From: Paenibacillus sp. R14(2021)
Lineage (GTDB): Bacteria; Bacillota; Bacilli; Paenibacillales; Paenibacillaceae
Reading direction: 5' to 3'
NCBI RefSeq assembly: GCF_019431355.1
Contig: NZ_CP080269.1
Coordinates: 5,637,001 to 5,701,000, forward strand
Length of the DNA: 64,000 nucleotides
In this document: one piece after another, positions 1 through 7,874 of the stretch
Position numbering within the stretch: the stretch's first letter is position 1
Layout of the letters: every line of letters begins with the position of its first letter
Position numbers and translations under genes: made by a program
The notes under the pieces: model-generated
Seen by the model: only the letters and a program-made list of their open reading frames with translations
Database searches by the model: none
What the model was told of the DNA's origin: nothing

Positions 1-432
1 CACGGTATACTCCTTATTGCCCTCAACGGTATAAATTTTACGATCCAGCAGCAATCTGGCAAGCTCGGCGTTTGAATTGATTTTATAAATGCTCGTGCCG
101 AGAAACACGGAGAGATCCTTCTTGAGCTGCGTCTTCAGCAGCAGTTTGGTCTGTTCGTCCAGGATGTTCACGCTGCTGCTTTCGCTCTTATCCAGCATGA
201 TCGGCAAAATGCTCTTCACGACCGTGTGCTGGTTCTTGAACTGATTCAGCTTCTCGATCCGGTCCTCGTAATCAATCAATTTATCCTCCAGCTCTGTATT
301 GGTGTTGCGCAGCGCATCGAAATTCATGAAGAAGACGGCATGGTAGGCCATCGCGCCGAGAATGCTCCCAAGCACCAAGAAGGCGACGGCCTGCGTGAAC
401 CGGGCATAGCGCTCAAAAGGAGGTACGCGCAT
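1..432 (-). CDS. ytrI: Sporulation membrane protein YtrI, C-terminus cut off by window edge
   Basis: Reading from the ATG at 432 on the minus strand gives 144 open codons and the frame continues beyond base 1, so the gene is partial. The start MRVPPFERYARF is followed by a hydrophobic segment (about residues 13-36) and then a charged, probably coiled-coil stretch (about 45-75, with NTELEDKLIDYEDRIEKL). This one-TM plus coiled-coil layout and the position 3 nt downstream of ytrH match the ytrHI pair of Bacillus, whose products are needed for efficient sporulation in the mother cell. It is probably co-transcribed with ytrH from the sigma-E-like promoter at 827-856. The family assignment rests on context and topology. 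Confidence 0.75.
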   Translation of the reverse strand, partial: MRVPPFERYARFTQAVAFLVLGSILGAMAYHAVFFMNFDALRNTNTELEDKLIDYEDRIEKLNQFKNQHTVVKSILPIMLDKSESSSVNILDEQTKLLLKTQLKKDLSVFLGTSIYKINSNAELARLLLDRKIYTVEGNKEYTV

Positions 433-435
433 GGG

Positions 436-762
436 CTAGACCGCCCCTCTGCACAGCCAGCGAATAAGCTCCGTTCCCATATGCGCCCCGAGGAATGCGC
501 AGAGAATATAGGCGATTTGCACCACGACAAGCGATAAATGACCTTCCATCATATTGCTCTCAATGGCTCGCATGGGATCGATCGTACCGCCGACCGCCGC
601 GACGAGCGCCCATATTTTTAATCGCAATGCGGTATCCACCATAACCGCTGCGGGCGCAGTCAGCACGAAGACGGCCCCCATGCCGGCCAGCATGGAGCCG
701 CCGAATACGACGCCGAAGGCAATGAAGAAATCGATGGTTGCTTTAGACAAGAAGGATTCCAT
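436..762 (-). CDS. ytrH: Sporulation protein YtrH
   Basis: This encodes a 108-residue membrane protein starting MESFLSKATIDFF, with about three hydrophobic segments (roughly 10-35, 40-60 and 80-100), as expected for YtrH. I chose the ATG at 762 because it has an AAGGGAG ribosome site about 9 nt upstream. A longer in-frame start at 828 would lie inside the predicted promoter. The stop codon is 3 nt from the start of ytrI, so the two are an operon. The YtrH/YtrI pair belongs to the mother-cell sporulation programme in Bacillus, and the divergent neighbour dnaE matches the Bacillus arrangement. Confidence 0.85.
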   Translation of the reverse strand: MESFLSKATIDFFIAFGVVFGGSMLAGMGAVFVLTAPAAVMVDTALRLKIWALVAAVGGTIDPMRAIESNMMEGHLSLVVVQIAYILCAFLGAHMGTELIRWLCRGAV

Positions 763-826
763 GATTGCTTGCTCCCTTCGCTTGTTTAGGGAGGAATCGA
801 GCCCATGCTCGTCCGCCCCATAATCC

Positions 827-856
827 ATTCTATGGGCGGGCAGGGCGGCAATATGA
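827..856 (-). promoter_or_regulatory. Candidate sigma-E promoter of ytrHI
   Basis: On the minus strand TCATATT (850-856) is followed after 15 nt by CATAGAAT (827-834). This fits the known mother-cell sigma-E pattern (ATATT, 13-15 nt, CATACAnT) with one change in the -10. Transcription would start near 820, leaving a leader of about 58 nt before ytrH. Confidence 0.6.
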
Positions 857-903
857 TAAAATGATAGAAATGATGCGCGTTACGATAGAAAGAAGGAATA
901 GCG

Positions 904-3900
904 ATGAGCGGCGAACACGAGTTTGTCCATTTACACGTTCATAGCGAATTCAGCCTCTTGGACGGGGCTGCCCGAATTAAGGATTTGGTGGAAGCTGCGG
1001 CATCGCAGGGCATGAAGGCGCTAGCTCTGACGGACCACGGCGTCATGTACGGCACGGTTCCCTTTTATAAAGCCTGCCTGGCGCGCGGAATCAAGCCGAT
1101 TATCGGCTGCGAGGTTTATTTGACGACAGGCTCGCGCTTCGACAAGGGCGCGCGCAAGGATAATCCGATCTATCACCTGATCCTGCTCGCGAAGAACGAG
1201 ACGGGGTATCGCAATTTAATGAAATTGAGCTCAATCGGCCACTTAGAGGGCTTTCACTATAAACCGCGAATCGATTTCGAGGTGCTTAGGCAGCATGCGG
1301 AAGGACTGATCTGTCTCAGCTCTTGCCTCGGCAGCGAGATTGCGCAGCATTTGCTGCACGACCGGCATGATGAGGCGCTTCGATCCGCAAGGCGTTATGA
1401 ATCGATCTTCGGCGAGGATTTCTACTTGGAGCTTCAGGATCACGGCATGCTGGAGCAGAAAAAAGTGCTGCAGGCGACGCTCGCGCTGGCGGAAGCAACC
1501 GGCATTCCGACTGTCGCTACGAATGACGTGCATTATTTGCAGCCTTCCGACGCGGCGGTGCAGGACGTGCTGATCTGCATCGGCACGGGTAAGACGGTGG
1601 AGGACGACGACCGCCTCCAAATGCTGACGGATCAGATGTATTTGAAGAGCGCAGAGGAGATGGCGCTGCAGTTCCGGCAAGCGCCGGACGCCGTGCGCCG
1701 CAGCGGTGAAATCGCCGGCAAATGCGCGCTTGAGCTTACGTTCGGGCGCGCGCTGCTGCCGTCGTTCCATCCCATTCCGGCCGGCATGACTTCATCGGTC
1801 TATTTGGAGGCGCTCTGCACGGAAGGCCTTGAATCCCGCTATGCCGGAGATCCGGCGTGGACGACGGATGAAGCGGTGCGGCAGCGCGCGGTGGACCGTC
1901 TTCGTTACGAGCTGTCCGTCATCGAAAATATGGGCTTCAGCGATTATTTCCTGATCGTATGGGATTTCATCCGGTTTGCGCATGAGCAGGGCATTCGAAC
2001 GGGGCCGGGGCGGGGCTCCTCGGCAGGCAGCCTCGTTGCCTACACGCTGAACATTACGGACGTCGATCCGCTCAAATACAAGCTGCTGTTCGAGCGGTTT
2101 CTGAACCCTGAGCGGATTACGATGCCCGATATCGATATTGACTTCAACGATGAGCGCCGGGACGAGGTTATCAGCTATGTCTCAGCGAAATACGGCGATG
2201 AGCATGTCGCCCAAATCATCACGTTCGGCACGATGGCAGCGAAAGCCGCCGTTCGCGACGTCGGCCGAGCCATGGCGGTTCCGTTCGCTGAGGTGGACCG
2301 CGCGGCGAAGCTCATCCCGAACCAGCTTGGCATTTCGCTCGAGGAGGCGCTGCGGATCAGCTCCGATCTGCGCGAAGCGTCGGAGCGGCAGCCGAAGACG
2401 GCCGATCTGCTGCGCATGGCGCTGAAGGTAGAAGGCATGCCGCGGCACGCTTCGACTCATGCGGCCGGCGTAGTCATTTCCGGCGAGCCTTTGACGAATT
2501 ACGTGCCGCTGCAGGCAGGCGGCGAAGGAACGGCGTTGACGCAGTATTCCATGGAGAATCTGGAAGCGGTCGGCCTGCTGAAGATGGATTTTCTCGGCTT
2601 GCGAACGCTGTCCATTCTGGAGCGGGCGCTCGACTGGGTGAAGCGCCAATACGGCATTACGGTAGATTTTCGATATATTCCAGATAATGATCCGGCGACG
2701 TACGCGATGCTGACGCGCGGCGAAACGACGGGGATCTTCCAGCTGGAGTCCGCAGGCGTTCGGCGCGTGCTGCGAGATTTGAAGCCGACGCAGTTCGAGG
2801 ACATCGTGTCGGTACTCGCGCTGTATCGTCCAGGTCCAATGGAATTCATTCCGAAGTATATCGCGGGCAAGCACGGCGTCGTTGAAGTGGAGTATCCGCA
2901 TGCGTCGCTTGAGCCGATTCTGGCGGATACGTACGGGATTATCGTCTACCAGGAACAAATCATGCAGATCGCTTCGTCCATGGCGGGCTTCTCGCTCGGA
3001 GAGGCCGATCTGCTGCGCCGCGCGGTATCGAAGAAGAAGCGCGAGGTGCTGGACGAACAGCGCGCACATTTCGTCAGCGGCAGCTTGGCGCAGGGGTATG
3101 TAGAGGCGGACGCCAATACGGTCTATGATATGATCGTTCGGTTCGCGGATTATGGCTTTCCGCGCGCGCATGCCGCTGCCTACGGCGTGCTGGCTTTTCA
3201 GACGGCCTGGCTGAAGGCCAATCATCCCGTGCCGTTCATGGCGTCCATGCTGGCTTCCGTTACGGGCAATCAGCGGAAGACGGCCGAATACGTGGATGAA
3301 TGCCGCCGCATGGGCATTGAGGTGCTGGCTCCGGATGTGAACGAGAGCAGCGTAACGTTCACGCCGGTAAACGGCGCGGTCCGCTTCGGACTTGCTTCCA
3401 TCAAGAACGTCGGCACGCAGGCTATCGATTCGCTGCTCAAGGAACGGGCGGTTCGTCCATTCGAGAGCCTGCTCGATTTGTGCCGCCGCGTCGATCTGCG
3501 TGTCGTGAACAAGCGGGTGCTGGAATCGCTCATTCAAGCAGGCGCCTGCGATTCGCTCGGCGCGCACCGGGCGCAGCTCATTGCCGTGCTTGACGAAACG
3601 GTGGAAGCGGCGTTGAAATGGCGCAAGGAACGGGAGGAGCTGCAGATCGAGCTGTTCGGTTTCGATGAGGTGCAGAACTGGGACGTGGAGCTGCCGGAGG
3701 TCCGTCCATTTACAACGGGCCAGCTGCTTGCGCTGGAGCGGGAGCTGCTCGGCATGTATTTGTCCGGTCACCCGCTGGACGATTACGAGGCTGAGCTCGA
3801 GGGCTTGGCGCTGGACCGGCTTGTTGATCTTGCGGAAGTGCCTGAGGGCTCGTTTGCCGTCACGGCGGCGATGGTGGTTTCGCAGAAGCCCTTTACGACG

Positions 3901-4686
3901 CGCAAAGGCCAGGCAATGGCTTTTCTCGAAATCGAGGACCGGATCATGCGCGTAGAAGCGGTCGCTTTTCCAACGATTTGGAAGCGGCACGAACAGCTGC
4001 TGGAGCCTGGGCAGCTGATCATTATGCTTGTGAACGTGCAGCATCAGGACGAAGATTACAAGCTGCTGATCGAGGATGTGATTGCCCTCGGCAGCGGCGG
4101 CATGACGGGCGGCGCCGTGCCGAAGGATTTGGCGGCGAAGGTGCAGCGGCTGCTATGGCAGGCACATACGCGCGCCGCGCGTGACAGCGCCGGAGGCGGC
4201 AGGTCTGCGCCGCCGGCTGCGGCGAGCAGGGCTGCCGGTGGCGCAGCGCCCGCAGCTGGCGGCGGCAAGGCCGAGGCTTCGGCGGCCGGTGGTGCGCCGA
4301 AGCCTACCGGCGCTGCGGCCAGCACGCCGCCGGAGGGCCGCGCGGGCAGAGCCTCTGCAGCGAGCGGCCAGTCCGCCGCGCAGCGGAGCCGTGCCGCTGG
4401 CCAAGCCGCGCCGGGTGCCATGGCGGCAGCGAAGCCTGCCGCTTCGCCGGCCAAGCGCATCCAGCGGCTCTACGTTAAGATCGCCGCAGGCCGCGAGGAT
4501 TCCGCAGCCTTGGAGAAACTGAAGGCACTGCTGACGGGGAGCACGGGTCCGTTAGAAACCGTGCTGTTCTACGAACGCGAAGGCCGGACGGTCGTGCTGA
4601 GCGAAGCCTTCCGGGTGAAGCCTTCGCAGCCGCTGCTGCTGCAGATTGAAGCGATCTTCGGCAGGGGCTCGGCGATCGTCAAATAA
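904..4686 (+). CDS. dnaE: DNA polymerase III alpha subunit DnaE
   Basis: This is a C-family replicative polymerase of 1260 residues. The N-terminal PHP domain begins with HLHVHSEFSLLDG (His9, His11, His13). The palm carries GPGRGSSAGS near 367, PDIDIDF with Asp409 and Asp411, and KMDFLGLRTLSI with Asp562, which align with the three catalytic carboxylates of the family. A helix-hairpin-helix and an OB-fold (about 970-1060) follow. Residues about 1095-1184 form an Ala/Gly/Pro/Ser-rich low-complexity linker before a final folded domain. In Bacillus DnaE works beside PolC, mainly in lagging-strand initiation. The protein is longer than the roughly 1115-residue Bacillus enzyme, mostly because of the linker. 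The ATG at 904 is preceded by AGAAGGAA. Confidence 0.97.
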   Translation: MSGEHEFVHLHVHSEFSLLDGAARIKDLVEAAASQGMKALALTDHGVMYGTVPFYKACLARGIKPIIGCEVYLTTGSRFDKGARKDNPIYHLILLAKNETGYRNLMKLSSIGHLEGFHYKPRIDFEVLRQHAEGLICLSSCLGSEIAQHLLHDRHDEALRSARRYESIFGEDFYLELQDHGMLEQKKVLQATLALAEATGIPTVATNDVHYLQPSDAAVQDVLICIGTGKTVEDDDRLQMLTDQMYLKSAEEMALQFRQAPDAVRRSGEIAGKCALELTFGRALLPSFHPIPAGMTSSVYLEALCTEGLESRYAGDPAWTTDEAVRQRAVDRLRYELSVIENMGFSDYFLIVWDFIRFAHEQGIRTGPGRGSSAGSLVAYTLNITDVDPLKYKLLFERFLNPERITMPDIDIDFNDERRDEVISYVSAKYGDEHVAQIITFGTMAAKAAVRDVGRAMAVPFAEVDRAAKLIPNQLGISLEEALRISSDLREASERQPKTADLLRMALKVEGMPRHASTHAAGVVISGEPLTNYVPLQAGGEGTALTQYSMENLEAVGLLKMDFLGLRTLSILERALDWVKRQYGITVDFRYIPDNDPATYAMLTRGETTGIFQLESAGVRRVLRDLKPTQFEDIVSVLALYRPGPMEFIPKYIAGKHGVVEVEYPHASLEPILADTYGIIVYQEQIMQIASSMAGFSLGEADLLRRAVSKKKREVLDEQRAHFVSGSLAQGYVEADANTVYDMIVRFADYGFPRAHAAAYGVLAFQTAWLKANHPVPFMASMLASVTGNQRKTAEYVDECRRMGIEVLAPDVNESSVTFTPVNGAVRFGLASIKNVGTQAIDSLLKERAVRPFESLLDLCRRVDLRVVNKRVLESLIQAGACDSLGAHRAQLIAVLDETVEAALKWRKEREELQIELFGFDEVQNWDVELPEVRPFTTGQLLALERELLGMYLSGHPLDDYEAELEGLALDRLVDLAEVPEGSFAVTAAMVVSQKPFTTRKGQAMAFLEIEDRIMRVEAVAFPTIWKRHEQLLEPGQLIIMLVNVQHQDEDYKLLIEDVIALGSGGMTGGAVPKDLAAKVQRLLWQAHTRAARDSAGGGRSAPPAAASRAAGGAAPAAGGGKAEASAAGGAPKPTGAAASTPPEGRAGRASAASGQSAAQRSRAAGQAAPGAMAAAKPAASPAKRIQRLYVKIAAGREDSAALEKLKALLTGSTGPLETVLFYEREGRTVVLSEAFRVKPSQPLLLQIEAIFGRGSAIVK

Positions 4687-4794
4687 TAACCTTTTATGAA
4701 AATGACCTGCAGTTCGGCCAGGATGCACATGTTTGGAAACCTCCGCATACATTTAGGAGACACGGAGCTAATCTAACAAGAAGTATGGGAAGGC

Positions 4795-4974
4795 ATGGAG
4801 CTGATTCGTGCTTTTCTTCTATTTCTAGCGGATGAAACCTATGCGGCTTCCTATGGAAAGCGCAAGTTTCATCCTGACAGTTTCGTATTTTCGCCGCTTG
4901 TGCGGGAGGCTGGTTACCGGAGATGGCTGTCCGCGAGGACCGTCCGATTCGTACAAGCTGATGCGGGGGGATGA
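4795..4974 (+). CDS. Possible small protein of 59 residues, unrecognised
   Basis: An ATG-started frame in the gap between dnaE and the pgpA-like gene encodes MELIRAFLLFLADETYAASY and continues to a TGA 3 nt before the next start codon. That spacing would allow translational coupling, and the stop codon overlaps the ribosome-site region of the downstream gene. The purine-rich GGGAAGG lies only 1 nt from the ATG, which is too close for a good ribosome site. I recognise no family. It could be a chance frame in a 291-nt gap that otherwise holds no obvious terminator. Confidence 0.35.
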   Translation: MELIRAFLLFLADETYAASYGKRKFHPDSFVFSPLVREAGYRRWLSARTVRFVQADAGG

Positions 4975-4977
4975 ATA

Positions 4978-5487
4978 ATGTCGTCGAAGATGGAGAATTG
5001 GCTGAATAGACGCGGGGTTTCGATAAGCGATGTGGCGGATATCGTTTTTTCGCTGCAACGCCCCTATAATCCGGACCTCACTTACCAAGAATGTGAAGAG
5101 AGCGTCCTGCATGTGCTCAGCAAGCGCGAGGTGCAGTATGTGCTATTTACTGGCATTGCGCTGGATGAGCTCGCGGAGCAGAAGCTGCTCCCGGATCCGC
5201 TGCAGTCCATTATGGAAGCGGATGAATCACTTTACGGCGTGGATGAGACGCTCGCGCTAGGGATCACGAACGTATACGGGATGATCGGACTTACCAGCTT
5301 CGGCTATCTCGATAAAGTTAAGCCGGGCATTATTCGCAAGCTGAACGAGAAGGGCAAGCATGTTCATGTCTTTCTCGATGATCTAGTCGCTGGGCTGGCA
5401 GCGGCTGCATCTGCTCGGATTGCCCATCAGGATCCGAAAGCGAATCGCTATGAGGCGGCGGATATTGCTAGCGAATTCCAGGAATAG
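4978..5487 (+). CDS. yutG: Phosphatidylglycerophosphatase A-like protein (YutG family)
   Basis: The 169-residue soluble protein resembles Bacillus YutG, a member of the PgpA-related family, with the blocks VLSKREVQYVLFTGIALDELA, DESLYGVDETLALGITNVYG and HVFLDDLVAGLAAAASARIAH (each seen as shorter conserved pieces). The conserved Asp pair in FLDDLV and the central TNVYGMIGLTSFGYLDK segment are family hallmarks. The family is annotated as acting on phosphatidylglycerophosphate, although the cytosolic Bacillus-type members are poorly tested. The start ATG at 4978 has GGGGGA 7 nt upstream. No terminator is visible between it and the next gene. Confidence 0.85.
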   Translation: MSSKMENWLNRRGVSISDVADIVFSLQRPYNPDLTYQECEESVLHVLSKREVQYVLFTGIALDELAEQKLLPDPLQSIMEADESLYGVDETLALGITNVYGMIGLTSFGYLDKVKPGIIRKLNEKGKHVHVFLDDLVAGLAAAASARIAHQDPKANRYEAADIASEFQE

Positions 5488-5520
5488 GATGCTTCCAGTA
5501 GAGCGCCATGGTGTGCGGCG

Positions 5521-5563
5521 TTGCGAGGGAATCTAAAGATATGGTATCATTATGACATCATAT
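5521..5563 (+). promoter_or_regulatory. Candidate promoter overlapped by a 25-bp palindrome
   Basis: TTGCGA (5521-5526) and TATCAT (5545-5550, extended by TGG) are separated by 18 nt. The -10 sits inside an imperfect 25-bp palindrome at 5539-5563 (arms ATATG and CATAT, two mismatched pairs). It lies upstream of the small gene at 5649 and accDA-pyk, so a repressor site over the promoter is a reasonable guess. I do not recognise a FapR consensus in it. Confidence 0.4.
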
Positions 5564-5648
5564 GCCCAGATAACGTGAGTTTATAGTGCGGCCATGGTCA
5601 ACCATGCGATAAGATGATCTTTTTTACCAACGCTCAGGAGGTTCCTTC

Positions 5649-5843
5649 ATGTGGACGGTTATCTATATCGCGCCTACGGCAAAAATTGCGGAGAGCATTA
5701 AAAACCGGCTAACCCAAGAAGGGTTTCTCGTGAAGATTCGACCGATAAACGTTTCGAAGCAGCAATACGAAATATTGGTCCCATCAGGCGAACTGGAGGA
5801 AGTGCAGGAAGTGTTAAACAACATTTTACATTCGCAACGTTGA
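5649..5843 (+). CDS. Small conserved-looking cytosolic protein (DUF2007-like?)
   Basis: A 64-residue protein begins MWTVIYIAPTAKIAESIKNR and has no membrane segment or signal peptide. The alternating pattern (TVIYIAP, an amphipathic helix, FLVKIRPI, YEILVPSG, then a final helix) suggests a small alpha/beta fold of the kind found in DUF2007 signal-transducing proteins, but this is only a resemblance. The ATG has a CAGGAGG ribosome site about 7 nt upstream. It lies 123 nt before accD, and the gap contains tandem repeats. Its function is unknown. Confidence 0.7.
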   Translation: MWTVIYIAPTAKIAESIKNRLTQEGFLVKIRPINVSKQQYEILVPSGELEEVQEVLNNILHSQR

Positions 5844-5849
5844 TTCAAC

Positions 5850-5936
5850 TGCGTTTCCAAGCGCAAATAAAGTAACGAATAAACGGTATGCGTTCCCATG
5901 CGCAAAAAAGAAACGAATAAACGAAATGCGTTCCCA
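5850..5936 (+). repeat. Tandem repeat of about 38-39 nt in the accD leader
   Basis: Unit 1 spans 5850-5888, unit 2 spans 5889-5926, and a truncated third copy begins at 5927. Each unit opens with TGCGTTYCCA, continues with a GCGCAAA block, and ends with AACGAATAAACG. Copies 1 and 2 differ at several positions and by one base in length. The repeats separate the small gene at 5649 from the GTG start of accD. Confidence 0.8.
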
Positions 5937-5966
5937 ACTATATGCGCCCCCAAAGAGGTGTCACTC

Positions 5967-6839
5967 GTGTTCAAGGACTTATTCCATAAAAAAAAATATG
6001 CCACGATTCCTTCGGGCCAGCCGCGTACGAAGCCGGAGATTCCGGAAGGCTTGATGTCCAAATGCCCGAAGTGCGGCAATATCCAATTTAGCAAAGAAGT
6101 CGAAAAGAATCTCAAGGTTTGCCCGAGCTGCGGACATCATTTCCGTCTCAGCGCCTGGGAACGGATCGCGATTACGCTCGATGAAGGCCGTTTGACGGAA
6201 TTCGACGCCGAGCTTTCCTCGGAAGATCCGCTTGGATTTCCAGGTTACGCCGGCAAAGTGGAAGCGCAGAAGAAGAGCTCCGGCTTGACAGATGCGGTTA
6301 TTACGGGAGAGGGGACGATCGGCGGCCTGCCGGTCGTTGCCGCTTTCATGAGCTTTGATTTCTTTGCGGGCAGCATGGGATCTGTCGTCGGCGAGAAAAT
6401 TACGCGCGCGATCGAACAAGCCCATGAGAAGAAGCTGCCGCTTATTATTTTCTCGACCTCAAGCGGCGCTCGGATGCAAGAGAGTATTCTAAGCTTGATG
6501 CAGATGGCGAAAACAAGCGCTGCCCTTGCAAGATTCCAAGGCGGCGGCGGGCTTTATATTTCCGTTATGACTGATCCAACGACAGGCGGCGTATCCGCCA
6601 GCTTTGCAATGCTCGGCGACTTCAATTTGGCCGAGCCCGGCGCGCTTGTCGGTTTTGCCGGCCGCGTCGTTATCGAGCAGACGATTCGCCAGAAGCTGCC
6701 GGACAATTTCCAAACGGCAGAATTCAACCTGCAGCACGGCCAGCTGGATAAAGTCGTGCATCGCAAAGAGATGAAGTCCATGCTCACGAAATTGCTTGAT
6801 ATGCATTCGGTAAAGGGGGAAATTATCAATGGCGGGTGA
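5967..6839 (+). CDS. accD: Acetyl-CoA carboxylase carboxyltransferase subunit beta
   Basis: AccD of 290 residues, the same size as the Bacillus protein. It forms the carboxyltransferase half of acetyl-CoA carboxylase with AccA, transferring carboxyl from biotin-BCCP to acetyl-CoA to make malonyl-CoA for fatty-acid synthesis. The N-terminal zinc ribbon is visible as Cys33, Cys36, Cys52 and Cys55 (CPKCG and CPSCG), followed by the crotonase-like carboxyltransferase core ([25 protein letters not shown]). I chose GTG at 5967 because AGAGGTG lies 6-8 nt upstream and the protein then starts [15 protein letters not shown]. An upstream ATG at 5898 would run through the repeat region. It overlaps accA by 11 nt. 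Confidence 0.97.
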   Translation: MFKDLFHKKKYATIPSGQPRTKPEIPEGLMSKCPKCGNIQFSKEVEKNLKVCPSCGHHFRLSAWERIAITLDEGRLTEFDAELSSEDPLGFPGYAGKVEAQKKSSGLTDAVITGEGTIGGLPVVAAFMSFDFFAGSMGSVVGEKITRAIEQAHEKKLPLIIFSTSSGARMQESILSLMQMAKTSAALARFQGGGGLYISVMTDPTTGGVSASFAMLGDFNLAEPGALVGFAGRVVIEQTIRQKLPDNFQTAEFNLQHGQLDKVVHRKEMKSMLTKLLDMHSVKGEIINGG

Positions 6840-7833
6840 GCTGCCGTTTGAGAAGCCGCTGAACGAGCTGCAAAAGAAGATCGAAGAATTGAAGAAGTTC
6901 GGCCAAGAATCGGGCATCGATTTCAGCGATGAAATTTCCCTTTTGGAGGAACGCTGTAAACAGCTGCAGGAAGATCTATACAATGAGCTGACGCCTGCAC
7001 AGAAAATGCATTTGGCGCGCCATCATGGCCGCCCTACGTCTCTGGATTACATAGGGACGATCTTTACTGATTTCATCGAGCTTCACGGTGATCGTCTGTT
7101 CGCGGACGATCTGGCGATCGTAGGCGGTTTGGCGAAGTTAAATGGTGTACCGGTGACGGTTATCGGCCATCAGCGGGGGAAAGACACGAAGGATAACATT
7201 GCCCGTTTCTTCGGGAGCCCTCATCCGGAAGGATTCCGCAAGGCGCTTCGATTGATGCAGCAGGCAAACAAGTTTGGTCGTCCGATCGTGACGTTTATTG
7301 ATACGAAGGGCGCATATCCCGGCAATACGGCGGAGGAACGCGGTCAATCGGAGGCGATTGCGCGTAATTTGCGCGAAATGGCACTGCTCGGCGTGCCCAT
7401 TATTTGTGTGGTCATTGGCGAAGGCGGCAGCGGCGGCGCACTTGCACTAGGTGTAGGCAACCGCGTTCTTATGCTGGAAAATGCGATATATTCGGCTATT
7501 TCTCCGAACGGTGCAGCTTCCATACTGTGGAAAGATGCAGGCCGCGCGGACGAAGCAGCCGCAGTGATGAAAATTACGGCAAACGATTTGCTCGGCTTCG
7601 GTATTATTGAGGAAATCATCGAGGAGCCTCAGGGAGGCGCGCACCGTGATTTGGCGGTGCAGTCCGAGCTGATCAAGGAAGCGCTGCTGCGCCATCTGGA
7701 CGAATTGTCCGGCATGTCCGCAGACGAGCTCGTCGTGGACCGCTACAATAAATTCCGCAAGGTCGGCGCGTACCGCTCTCCTGAGCCGGCTGTAAACGAA
7801 CCGATTCAAGAAACTGAATCTGCACAAGTATAA
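6829..7833 (+). CDS. accA: Acetyl-CoA carboxylase carboxyltransferase subunit alpha
   Basis: AccA of 334 residues, partner of AccD. The N-terminal helical region (about 1-60, [15 protein letters not shown]) precedes the carboxyltransferase core with [35 protein letters not shown] and the oxyanion-type [11 protein letters not shown]. The ATG lies inside the end of accD, with GGGGGA 7-8 nt upstream, so the two subunits are probably translationally coupled and made in equal amounts. The pyk start follows 41 nt after the stop without a terminator, which suggests one accDA-pyk transcript. Confidence 0.97.
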   Translation: MAGELPFEKPLNELQKKIEELKKFGQESGIDFSDEISLLEERCKQLQEDLYNELTPAQKMHLARHHGRPTSLDYIGTIFTDFIELHGDRLFADDLAIVGGLAKLNGVPVTVIGHQRGKDTKDNIARFFGSPHPEGFRKALRLMQQANKFGRPIVTFIDTKGAYPGNTAEERGQSEAIARNLREMALLGVPIICVVIGEGGSGGALALGVGNRVLMLENAIYSAISPNGAASILWKDAGRADEAAAVMKITANDLLGFGIIEEIIEEPQGGAHRDLAVQSELIKEALLRHLDELSGMSADELVVDRYNKFRKVGAYRSPEPAVNEPIQETESAQV

Positions 7834-7874
7834 CTATAAATGTGAACGTAACCACGGAGGTTGGGAAATTACTC

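Noticed and set aside
2182-4044. Long open frame of 620 codons antisense to dnaE
   Set aside because: It mirrors the codon pattern of dnaE, has no family motif and no ribosome site. GC-rich genes often leave such open antisense frames.
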